From NCBI RefSeq assembly GCF_001983995.1, contig NZ_CP019450.1, positions 1,860,001 to 1,924,000 on the forward strand: a stretch of DNA of 64,000 bases. Reading direction: 5' to 3'. The first letter of the stretch is position 1; each line of letters starts with the position of its first letter. The position numbers were made by a program, and so were the translations under genes. A model generated the notes under the pieces. The model ran no database searches. It was not told the origin of the DNA and saw nothing but the letters and a program-made list of their open reading frames with translations. Shown here in pieces: positions 51,742 to 60,063 of the stretch. This stretch comes from Halioglobus japonicus (GTDB lineage: Bacteria > Pseudomonadota > Gammaproteobacteria > Pseudomonadales > Halieaceae).

Positions 51742-53154
51742 ATGCAACTCGCTACGCCAGATATAGAAATAGAGCAGGGTGAGGTCTTTGCCAATGACCT
51801 TCTAGGCAGGCAGCTGGAGATTCAGAGCCTAGCTCCCTTGTTGCTTAACGTCGATGCGCCACTGGTGATGGCGCTGGATTCTCCTTGGGGGACAGGTAAA
51901 ACCACGTTTGTGCGTTTACTCCGGGCTTATCTGGAAGAGCAGGGTAAGCAATCGCTGTATTTCAATGCGTGGGAAACTGATTATGCGGATGATCCGCTGG
52001 TAGCTCTTGCAGCAACGCTGGATGATTACGTGGAAGCGTCTGTATCAGATACAGTGGTCACGGAGTCCTGGTGCAAAGCAAAGAAATACCTGCCAGTGCT
52101 GGGAAAATCTGTACTTAAGGCAGGGGTGAAGGCTGCTACCTTCGGTGCGCTCGATGTCGAGGAAGAGTATGAGGCTGTCCTGGCGGAATTAGCCCAAGGC
52201 AGTATTTCAGACTTGGTAGACCAGTTCTCGGTCCAACAATCAGCCATTGATGCCTTTAAGGAATCCATTTCGAAAATACTGGCGACGCTTACAGATAACC
52301 AAAAGAATCTGGTTATCTTTATCGATGAACTGGATCGTTGCCGTCCGACCTACGCCATTGAAACCCTGGAGCGTATCAAGCATATCTTTGACCTCGAAGG
52401 TATTGTCTTTGTACTTTCAGTGGATGCCGAACAACTCTGCCACAGTATCAAAGCCGTATATGGTGCCGACTTTGATGCCAGGCAGTATCTCAAGCGCTTT
52501 ATCAACCTCGACTATTCCCTGTCCCGACCTGAGATGCCGGCCTACGTTAACGCGATGCTCATTAATATGGGCTTACAAAACGCGGTTGATGGTCGCCGCA
52601 ATGCGCGACAGGATCTAGATACAACAGCGAAGTCTTTCATCTTTCTAGCTGAAGCCTTCGAACTCAACTGGCGTGAAATCAATCTTTATCTGGCACGCCT
52701 GCGGCTCGTATTCGCCCAGATACCTTCCAATCATCACAATGATTTACCGTTGCTTATACCTCTCCTGTTTGTAAGAGATAAGAATCCGCAGCTATACCAA
52801 CGCTATGTAAGCGATACCGGCTGCGCTGACGAGGTTATCAGCTATCTGGATGGTATTTTGAAGCCTACACAAAGGTTCGAACGTCGGGTGGTTGTTATGA
52901 AAGGCTACCTGATAGCGCCAAATGTTGACGATTATCGTGATGACCAATTGGTGGTGGATCGGCTGCTCGCGCCATACAGCGATATACCAGAAGATGATCC
53001 AGAAAGGGCCGAAAGGGCAGAAGTGTTTCGTTTACTCCAAAGGGTTGTTAGTGGCGCGAGAGATTTCGGTTCTATCGATATTGGCGTAGTTAGCAACTGG
53101 TTGGAGCTTCTTGGAAAAATTTCCTTAGCTGACGGCACGGCAGAGAATATATAG
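51742..53154 (+). CDS. KAP-family P-loop NTPase
   Basis: A 470-residue KAP NTPase. Walker A is DSPWGTGKTTF (about residues 45-55) and Walker B is IFIDELDRCRPTYAIETLERIKHI (about residue 192). The usual KAP membrane helices between them are missing or not obvious, so this member is probably soluble. KAP NTPases recur in defence operons, where they are thought to act as ATP-dependent switches. It starts two bases after hsdS, so it belongs to the R-M operon. Confidence 0.85.
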   Translation: MQLATPDIEIEQGEVFANDLLGRQLEIQSLAPLLLNVDAPLVMALDSPWGTGKTTFVRLLRAYLEEQGKQSLYFNAWETDYADDPLVALAATLDDYVEASVSDTVVTESWCKAKKYLPVLGKSVLKAGVKAATFGALDVEEEYEAVLAELAQGSISDLVDQFSVQQSAIDAFKESISKILATLTDNQKNLVIFIDELDRCRPTYAIETLERIKHIFDLEGIVFVLSVDAEQLCHSIKAVYGADFDARQYLKRFINLDYSLSRPEMPAYVNAMLINMGLQNAVDGRRNARQDLDTTAKSFIFLAEAFELNWREINLYLARLRLVFAQIPSNHHNDLPLLIPLLFVRDKNPQLYQRYVSDTGCADEVISYLDGILKPTQRFERRVVVMKGYLIAPNVDDYRDDQLVVDRLLAPYSDIPEDDPERAERAEVFRLLQRVVSGARDFGSIDIGVVSNWLELLGKISLADGTAENI

Positions 53155-53164
53155 GTACAAGAGT

Positions 53165-54775
53165 TTGAGTAACATAAAGTTATTGCGTATAGAGAATTTC
53201 AAAGGAATTGGTCGTGAAGTTGAGTTTAAACTTCGCCCGATTACCCTTTTCTATGGTCAGAACAGCTCGGGAAAGAGCACTGTCCTGCACTCCTTGAACT
53301 ATCTCAATGACCTTCTGAATCATCATGCTGTAAACGCTGACGGTACGTCCCTTGGTGAAGGGTCAATTGACCTTGGCGGCTTCTCTCAGTTCGTGCATCA
53401 ACATGATTTGAAACGTGAAGTGAAACTTGGGATTGATCTCGATTTATGGCATCTCGATCTGTCAGAGTCAGAAGCGGCCGCTTCATATATCGATCTATTT
53501 GCAAGCCGTCAGGTAGATTATGTAAATGAGCGGCTGATGGATATATCTGAGGCAACAAGCCGTATACAGAATGCGTCGCTTGATCTTACTGTTGCCTGGA
53601 GCGATACGCTGTCTCGCCCGTACGTAAAGAAATTGATGATTGGTTTCAATGGGGCGCATTTCGCGACCATTTCCTCGAGTAGTGATTGTCGCCGTATAGA
53701 GTTATCTGAGCTCTATTTGGACCATTATCTTTCTGAGGGCGATGAGTCGGAGGAGTCAGAAGAATCGAGCTCTTATTCAGAGCATTTTAGTCGCATAGTC
53801 GACACGCGTTATCTAGACGATGATGGCCAAGCCATGATCGGCCTGATGGAAATGCAAGACGCGTTGCCTGAAGTCGGTAAGCCACTTCAGCTTTCGAATA
53901 TCTGGACTGTAGAGGATTGGGAGGGATATGAGGTCAAAGCAGAGTTCCGCGGTCTGCTTGCTGCCTTGATAATCGGGCCTCTCGAGGTAGCTTCTGCCTC
54001 GCTTCAGCAACTGTGTTATTTGGGACCCATCAGGCAGGTTCCGGGGCGAGATTACAAGCCTCGAAAAGGCTCGGGCTATAACTGGGCCGATGGGTTGTCA
54101 GCCTGGGATGCGCTATTCATGGAAGACGAGTCGCTTCGCGCGGATGTCAACAAGTGGATGCATGGTGAGAATGAGCAAGAAACTAGCCTTCTCGCTGGGT
54201 ACACAGTAAAGCTGAGCGAGTCGAAGATTCTACCCCTGGGCTCCCGTTTGATGGGGCTGCTTCAGTCAGGCGCTTCTAAGCAGAATCAGGAGGAGATCAA
54301 GGCGCTTTTGGAAGAGCTGGATTCCGATAGCCGAATTACTCTGTGGGATGAGAAACGGCAGATTGCCGTTCATCCAGAAGATGTAGGCATTGGAATATCT
54401 CAGATACTGCCTGTAGTCGTTGCTGCCCTATCGGACAAGGCTAAGCTGCTGTCTATTGAACAGCCAGAGCTGCATGTCCATCCCCGTATGCAGGCTGCAG
54501 TTGGTGATCTCTTGATTCACTCTGCGAAGCAGCTCCATAAAACATTCTTGCTTGAAACACACAGCGAACACCTCATGCTCCGGCTTCTCAGGAGAATTCG
54601 TGAAAGTGCTGAATACAACAACCCGGTGCTGATGCCAGATGACATTGGAGTCGTCTACGTAGATTGTATTGAAGGTGAGACTAGGCTGATACCTATCCGG
54701 ATTGCCCAGGACGGCAAGTTCCTGGATAGGTGGCCTAAGGGGTTCTTCGCTGAGCGTGCCGAGGAGCTTTTCTGA
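53165..54775 (+). CDS. ABC-type AAA ATPase (AAA_15/DUF3696-like)
   Basis: A 536-residue ATPase. The N terminus is LLRIENFKGIGREVEFKL, followed by the Walker A GQNSSGKST (about residues 31-39). A C-terminal signature-like VGIGISQILPVVVAAL, Walker B LLSIEQPELHVHP (about residue 429) and LLETHSEHL follow. This resembles the OLD/AAA_15 group, often with DUF3696, but I see no TOPRIM nuclease domain. The stop overlaps the next ATG by one base, so the pair is coupled and the neighbour may be its effector. Confidence 0.85.
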   Translation: MSNIKLLRIENFKGIGREVEFKLRPITLFYGQNSSGKSTVLHSLNYLNDLLNHHAVNADGTSLGEGSIDLGGFSQFVHQHDLKREVKLGIDLDLWHLDLSESEAAASYIDLFASRQVDYVNERLMDISEATSRIQNASLDLTVAWSDTLSRPYVKKLMIGFNGAHFATISSSSDCRRIELSELYLDHYLSEGDESEESEESSSYSEHFSRIVDTRYLDDDGQAMIGLMEMQDALPEVGKPLQLSNIWTVEDWEGYEVKAEFRGLLAALIIGPLEVASASLQQLCYLGPIRQVPGRDYKPRKGSGYNWADGLSAWDALFMEDESLRADVNKWMHGENEQETSLLAGYTVKLSESKILPLGSRLMGLLQSGASKQNQEEIKALLEELDSDSRITLWDEKRQIAVHPEDVGIGISQILPVVVAALSDKAKLLSIEQPELHVHPRMQAAVGDLLIHSAKQLHKTFLLETHSEHLMLRLLRRIRESAEYNNPVLMPDDIGVVYVDCIEGETRLIPIRIAQDGKFLDRWPKGFFAERAEELF

Positions 54776-55695
54776 TGCTGCTCGGTGAATTTGCGGTGAA
54801 TCCTGTGGTCGCAGCGAGTGTAGAGGGGATTTCCGATCTTAGCAGAAGCTTTGGCTTTAATAAGGGCGCGGTTCTTTCGGAGTTTCCAACAGGTTGGTTA
54901 AGTTTCGTAAAGCGCTCTATTCCAGAGGAGCTGAAGGAATCGTTGGAATTCAATATTCTTGTTGAGAAGCTGATATATCTCGAGAATAACGCGTTGATTT
55001 CGACAAAACGGAGCTGTGTGCCAGACGAGTGGTACCAACATGCCATTAAGGATCATCAGGAAGGTGCCTTCTATAAGGTAGTTGATGCAGAGAATCATCC
55101 GGATAATACAGATGCGATAGTGATCAGCCAGCTTGACGAGAATGTCCTCGACAAGTTGGGTGGCGAAAAATGTAAGCGAAAGGCAGAAATCCTCGCTAAG
55201 AAAGCAGAGTTAGTGTTAAGGGGTAGCCGGCACATAAAAATTGTAGATCCCTTTTTCTCTCCCAGAGACAGCTACAAGAAGACCCTATCAAAGATGATTG
55301 AAGTGTCCGGCTTCGCCGACAGGGACGATATAGTCGAATGGACAATTAATACCTCCTCCATCAGAGGTGGGAGAGAAGTGTGTATCGAAAGTGAGAAAAA
55401 GGAGTTTAAGAAGAAGTTTCGCGAGCTAATCCCACCCGGAAAGCAGATCGAAGTGCTGTGGTGGGGCAACGGCAACGCCAAAGAAATCCATCCACGATAC
55501 CTGATTACAGAGCGGGCTGGCATCAAGTATGACTGGGGATTTGAAGAACCCAGCGATCACGATGACCGCGAGGGCAAAATGGACATCGATATGATGCGCA
55601 AACCCTCACTGGACGAGACCTGGGAGCAGTATGTGAAGGAGTCCAGTCGGTTAGATGTTAAGGGGCGGCTGCTCCTTAAAGGCACGGAAGCATAA
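54775..55695 (+). CDS. Hypothetical protein with possible PLD-like nuclease motif
   Basis: A 306-residue protein with no firm family. Near the C terminus (about residues 238-252) it has HPRYLITERAGIKYDWGFEE, which recalls the H-x-(K/R) plus D segment of phospholipase-D-like nucleases, and an upstream GSRHIKIVDPFFSP resembles the strand before it. Only one half-motif is visible, so the assignment is weak. It is coupled by a one-base overlap to the AAA ATPase, suggesting an ATPase-effector pair. Confidence 0.5.
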   Translation: MLLGEFAVNPVVAASVEGISDLSRSFGFNKGAVLSEFPTGWLSFVKRSIPEELKESLEFNILVEKLIYLENNALISTKRSCVPDEWYQHAIKDHQEGAFYKVVDAENHPDNTDAIVISQLDENVLDKLGGEKCKRKAEILAKKAELVLRGSRHIKIVDPFFSPRDSYKKTLSKMIEVSGFADRDDIVEWTINTSSIRGGREVCIESEKKEFKKKFRELIPPGKQIEVLWWGNGNAKEIHPRYLITERAGIKYDWGFEEPSDHDDREGKMDIDMMRKPSLDETWEQYVKESSRLDVKGRLLLKGTEA

Positions 55696-55713
55696 AGTCG
55701 GAGGAAAGGAAGC

Positions 55714-58176
55714 ATGAACGAACTAACGTCACTGGGGGTTGATCAACAATTATTGATCGACGAAGGTGAGCGGGAGCTTGAGGTTCTAGAGCGCCTGCTA
55801 AAGGAGATTGAGAATCAGCGGCAACTTGTTAGATCTGTTGATGTAAGAGATGCCGTCTTCAATCTTACTGAAAACATGGATCTGAAGGTCAACCCTCAGG
55901 CCAAGCTGAATGTGCTTGATGAGCTGCGTACAAGTGCATACGGAAAGGTTGTTCATGTTGAGGACGAGGACGGGAAGAGTCGAGTCTATCGTATCGCCCA
56001 GGCCAATGGTTCAGTAATCAAGAACAAGGATGGTCGCGAGTTGATGGTAGTGAACCGCCTGGCACCTGTTGCTGGGATATTGGCTCCTGCGGAGATTGGT
56101 GACGAGGTAGAGCTTCCTGTCGTTGGTACCTGTCATGTTACCGCGACTGACCTTTTGGAGCGGTACGATAGAGGGCACTTAGACGATTTTATTTCCCTCA
56201 TATACTCAACTGAAAGTGATCCAGACACCGCCTTCATCCTGAAGCATGTACGTGCCTCTGTGGATAAATGGAACAGCCGCCTCTTGGACGATGCTGTATT
56301 GGACGAATCTACCGGTACAGATGGCGAGGAAGTTTTCACCGGCGATAGCAGGGCTTCACTGGGCTCGAGCTTCTATACCCGTACAACGACCAAACAAGAA
56401 GAGTTAATCAGGCGGCCTCGCCGAGGCTTGCTCATCGTCGAGGGTATCGCGGGTTCTGGTAAGACATCGGTAGCTCTCGGGCGGGTAAAGGCTCTTTATC
56501 AGGCTTCGGAGTTCTCTGAAACTGAAGATGAGTACGATGCCTTTTTCAACGATAAGTCGCAGATGGTTGGCTTTGTCCTCCACAAGCAGCTGATAAATTA
56601 CCTTGAGCAGACCCTGGTTGATCTTAATCTCTCTCAAATGAAAGTTCGTGAGTTTAAGGAGTTGCAGAATGAGCTATTACGCAAGCGAGGAGGGGTTCTC
56701 AGCCTCAAGATGCCTGGTAATGCGGATGGTCGCTATAGTCGGATCAAGGCTGAAGAGCTTCCCTTCGAACAGAGTATGGCCTGGCTCAGGCTCGTTGAGA
56801 AGGAAGTGGTCAATATTTTCATGGAGAGGATTGAGACCAAGCTCACAGGGCAGACGGAATGGATTCGCGGGCTCGGGATTACAGATCTACGTATTGATCG
56901 GCTGAAGATCAATCACCGAGAGTTGCTAGAAAAGGCGTGGGAAATCGCGACAGAGTCCTTCTTGGTCTGGAAAAGGCAACTCCTGACAAGAGGCACTAGG
57001 ACATTCTATGCAGAGGGTTTTGTCAGGCGCATAAAAACGGTATATGAGCGATTTTATGATCTGGTCAGTGAAGATGCTCGTTGGTACTACTACGATTCAG
57101 GTTGGCATCTGAGATCTAAACGCGATGACGAGATAGAGATTCCGTTCCAGCCATTTAATGGCCGCCAGTTCCCAAAGAGGGGCTCCGATTGGTTGAAGAC
57201 GTTCCGTGATCGAGTTCGGACTCAGTTCAGGCAGTGCCTCTACATGGACAGTACAGTCGAGCACATGCCCAGGCTTTCTGATTGGTATGGAGAGGCGATA
57301 GGAAACCTGCTTGCTTCAGATTTGCCGGAGAACTTTGAACTCAATGGCATTGTCGAAAGGGTAAATGGCTCGAAATTGTCCGATGCCGATCTGAACATAT
57401 TGCTCGCGATCACCAACATGCTGTCCTCTGGCTATGAGTACTCAGAGCAGGATCAAAAGCGTATTGCCGCCTACTTATCTAGTCCGCATTACTACTCGAC
57501 AGTATTCATCGATGAAGTCCAGGACTTCTCTGAGATCGAAGTATATCTAATGGGTGAAGCATCCCATCCTGATCGCAAAGCAGTGACTGTGGTAGGTGAC
57601 TTCAAGCAGCAGCTTTACGAAGGGAAGGTTAGTGACCTCAGTGACTGTTTCCCTTCCGCGGCAGAGAACGAGTTGGAGGTTCAGGAGCTCTTGGACAACA
57701 AGAGGCAGTGCGAGAACCTGGCGAATCACTCGGCGTACTTTAGGGCGACGATTTCTCGGTTGGAGGCGCCAAGCGATACCCCCGAGCCTATTTATGGTGA
57801 TGAGCTCACAGATGAAACTATTTCGGAAGGCGAGTTGCGCACCCAGATCCTAGAGCGAATAGTCAGTACGCCAGTGGGTCAGTCTATTGCAGTGATATGT
57901 CCGACAAACGAGCTTGCCAAGGAGCTTGAAAGCGGGCTTCGAGATGATATTCAGGCCAATTTCCGAGAGAGTCAGTATTCTGAAGATAATCGAGATCTAA
58001 ACAAGCCACTGTACGTGCACTTTACGGTGCCGAAGCCAACAAAGGGATTAGAGTTTGATGTGGTGATTGCTCCTTGCTTTGACCATTATGACCTTGATGT
58101 TGATCTGGAGGCGCATGCTGCTTACGTAGCCGTGACCAGACCCAAAAGTGCTCTCCATATATTGCGCGGGCAATAG
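55714..58176 (+). CDS. HelD/UvrD-like superfamily 1 helicase
   Basis: An 820-residue SF1 helicase. A coiled N terminus (residues 1-130) of HelD type (GKVVHVEDEDGKSRVYRI) precedes Walker A EGIAGSGKTSVA (about residues 242-250). Walker B is FIDEVQDFS (about residue 598), VVGDFKQQL is a motif III-like region, and TKGLEFDVV and YVAVTRPKSAL (about residue 803) are the C-terminal motifs. Such helicases pair with ABC-type nucleases in systems like Gabija. Here it ends the eight-gene sigma-54 operon, 18 bases after the PLD-like gene. Confidence 0.85.
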   Translation: MNELTSLGVDQQLLIDEGERELEVLERLLKEIENQRQLVRSVDVRDAVFNLTENMDLKVNPQAKLNVLDELRTSAYGKVVHVEDEDGKSRVYRIAQANGSVIKNKDGRELMVVNRLAPVAGILAPAEIGDEVELPVVGTCHVTATDLLERYDRGHLDDFISLIYSTESDPDTAFILKHVRASVDKWNSRLLDDAVLDESTGTDGEEVFTGDSRASLGSSFYTRTTTKQEELIRRPRRGLLIVEGIAGSGKTSVALGRVKALYQASEFSETEDEYDAFFNDKSQMVGFVLHKQLINYLEQTLVDLNLSQMKVREFKELQNELLRKRGGVLSLKMPGNADGRYSRIKAEELPFEQSMAWLRLVEKEVVNIFMERIETKLTGQTEWIRGLGITDLRIDRLKINHRELLEKAWEIATESFLVWKRQLLTRGTRTFYAEGFVRRIKTVYERFYDLVSEDARWYYYDSGWHLRSKRDDEIEIPFQPFNGRQFPKRGSDWLKTFRDRVRTQFRQCLYMDSTVEHMPRLSDWYGEAIGNLLASDLPENFELNGIVERVNGSKLSDADLNILLAITNMLSSGYEYSEQDQKRIAAYLSSPHYYSTVFIDEVQDFSEIEVYLMGEASHPDRKAVTVVGDFKQQLYEGKVSDLSDCFPSAAENELEVQELLDNKRQCENLANHSAYFRATISRLEAPSDTPEPIYGDELTDETISEGELRTQILERIVSTPVGQSIAVICPTNELAKELESGLRDDIQANFRESQYSEDNRDLNKPLYVHFTVPKPTKGLEFDVVIAPCFDHYDLDVDLEAHAAYVAVTRPKSALHILRGQ

Positions 58177-58398
58177 TAAGAATCTGAAGCGCCGCAATGA
58201 CTTTTGGCGTGCAAGGTGTATTGGAGCAGGCCAATATGCCGGCTCACCATTGGGTTACACGGTACGGCAAGGAGGCGAACGTAGGTATGTATCTATTCGC
58301 ATAATAAAAATTGTATTGGCATATGAAATATTATCACCTATGAGCTAGTTTCTGTTGTCGGATCCAAAAATAACTAATAAAAACATACAGATATAAAG

Positions 58399-58414
58399 TT
58401 GGCACGCTATCTGC
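58399..58414 (+). promoter_or_regulatory. Sigma-54 promoter P3 (DUF2130-DUF2779 operon)
   Basis: TTGGCACGCTATCTGC with GG at 58401-58402 and GC at 58413-58414 shows exact ten-base spacing. The predicted start near 58426 leaves a 28-base leader containing GGAG before ATG 58454. The rest of the 277-base gap 58177-58453 is AT-rich near the promoter and holds no gene that I can support. Confidence 0.9.
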
Positions 58415-58453
58415 AGTGTAGATGTAAATATCATCTATAGTGGAGAAAATATA

Positions 58454-59722
58454 ATGAGCCAACGGATAGTCATTAACCCCAACGATCCTGTGACTTGCCC
58501 GGACTGTTCCCACGAATTTCCCTTGGTCCAGGGCATTTCTCATCACCTGATAGAGCGCTATGAGGAGGAGTACGATCAAAAGCTCTGCGAAGAGCGTGAG
58601 GTACTCGAAGCCCGTGCTCTGAGGAAGGCCGAGCGCCAGTTGGCTACCCGGTTTGATGAGCAGCTCGGTGAGCTCAGCGAGAAGCTCGAGGAAGCGGAGG
58701 CTGATCGCGAAAAGGTTAAAGGGAAGCTGATCAAGGAGAGAGAAAAGGCTGTCCTGGAAGCCAAGCAGGAAGCGCAGGACGCGCTCGATGAGCTCCAAAC
58801 CCAGCTGTCCGAAAAGGACGAAAAGCTCGAAGAGTTCCGCAAGGGAGAACTGGCCCTTAGGAAGGCAAAACAGGCGCTCGACGATGACAAGCGGAATCTC
58901 GAGCTTAATCTGCAACGGCAGTTGGAGGAACAGCAGCAAGCACTCCGTTCAGAGCTTGGGAACGAATTTCAGCTACGTGAGGCGGAGCTTCGCAAGAAGA
59001 TCGACGATGCCCACCAGGCGAATGAAGACCTAAAGCGTAAGCTTGAGCAGGGGTCACAGCAGCTCCAGGGAGAGGTTCTGGAGCTTGAGCTCGAAGATGT
59101 CCTTAGCCAATCCTTCCCGATCGACTCGATTGATTCTGTGTCAAAAGGCGTTCGGGGTGCTGACGTAATCCAGACGGTCAATCTGAGAAGCGGTGCTAGC
59201 GCCGGGAAGATCGTCTGGGAGACCAAACGCGCCGAAAACTGGTCGAATAAATGGATTCCAAAGCTCAAGGACGACCAGCAGTCTGTCGGCGGCGAGATCG
59301 GTGTGCTGGTCAGCACAGCTTATCCGGCAAATGTCGATGAACCTTTCACGCAGATCGACGGCATATGGCTTGTGAGGCCCGAGTTTGCCAAACCGCTTGC
59401 CGATGCTCTTCGCGCCATCCTCATAGAAGCGTTTCGCCAGAAGACTGCTTCATCGGGTAAAAACGAGAAGATAGAAGCGCTATACGACTATGTGTGCTCA
59501 GCACAATTCGCCCAGAAGGTGAGGGCTGTGCTGGACGCGTATGCCGCCATGCGGGATGACCTGGAGCGGGAGAAGGCTGCCATGCAGAGGCTCTGGAAGA
59601 AGCGAGAGGGCCAGTTGGAAAGGATTACCGTCAATGTGGTTGGTATATGTGGCGAACTCCAGGGGCTTTCCACGGCGTCATTGCCGCACTTGGATGAGAT
59701 TGCACCCATTGAGGTTGCATAG
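58454..59722 (+). CDS. DUF2130 protein: coiled coil plus PD-(D/E)xK nuclease-like domain
   Basis: A 422-residue DUF2130 protein. An N-terminal CPDCSHEF (half zinc ribbon) is followed by a long charged coiled coil at residues 30-205. The C-terminal domain reads GADVIQTVNLRSG then VWETKRAENWSNKWIPKLKDD (Glu/Lys near residue 256), the D-x(n)-E-x-K pattern of restriction-endonuclease folds. It is therefore a candidate DNA-cutting or DNA-binding protein. It is the first gene after P3. DUF2130 is often found in defence or mobile contexts; its function is not established. Confidence 0.85.
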   Translation: MSQRIVINPNDPVTCPDCSHEFPLVQGISHHLIERYEEEYDQKLCEEREVLEARALRKAERQLATRFDEQLGELSEKLEEAEADREKVKGKLIKEREKAVLEAKQEAQDALDELQTQLSEKDEKLEEFRKGELALRKAKQALDDDKRNLELNLQRQLEEQQQALRSELGNEFQLREAELRKKIDDAHQANEDLKRKLEQGSQQLQGEVLELELEDVLSQSFPIDSIDSVSKGVRGADVIQTVNLRSGASAGKIVWETKRAENWSNKWIPKLKDDQQSVGGEIGVLVSTAYPANVDEPFTQIDGIWLVRPEFAKPLADALRAILIEAFRQKTASSGKNEKIEALYDYVCSAQFAQKVRAVLDAYAAMRDDLEREKAAMQRLWKKREGQLERITVNVVGICGELQGLSTASLPHLDEIAPIEVA

Positions 59723-59746
59723 GCTGAACAGTCGAGCACAGGGAAT

Positions 59747-60013
59747 ATGAACGAAGAGCAGGAAGAGATCTGTCGCAAGGTCAGGGCGATTGCCAAATCG
59801 CTGGTGAAGAAGGGCGCTGAACCCAGTGATATCTCGTTCGCGCTCAGCTTAGTCGCTACTGAGCTGGGTTTGAAGGTGACCGAGGGGAGCATATCAGTTT
59901 TCCCTGTGGTGATGACCGGGATCACCCATGCCGTGGCTAACGCAATGGAGGAGTCCGCGGATAGCTGCGAGGCCGAAGATGCCGATGTTCCCGTCGGCGC
60001 TACTGTGCATTGA
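59747..60013 (+). CDS. Small hypothetical protein
   Basis: An 88-residue protein (EICRKVRAIAKSLVKKGAEPSDISFALSLVATELGL, then an acidic tail). No family is recognised. It is 24 bases after the DUF2130 gene and 50 bases before the DUF2779 gene, so it is part of that operon and may be a partner or inhibitor of one nuclease. Confidence 0.5.
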   Translation: MNEEQEEICRKVRAIAKSLVKKGAEPSDISFALSLVATELGLKVTEGSISVFPVVMTGITHAVANAMEESADSCEAEDADVPVGATVH

Positions 60014-60063
60014 AGCTAACCCTGGGCTTTTATCCAAATAATGGGATTACTAAGGAGAGTTAA

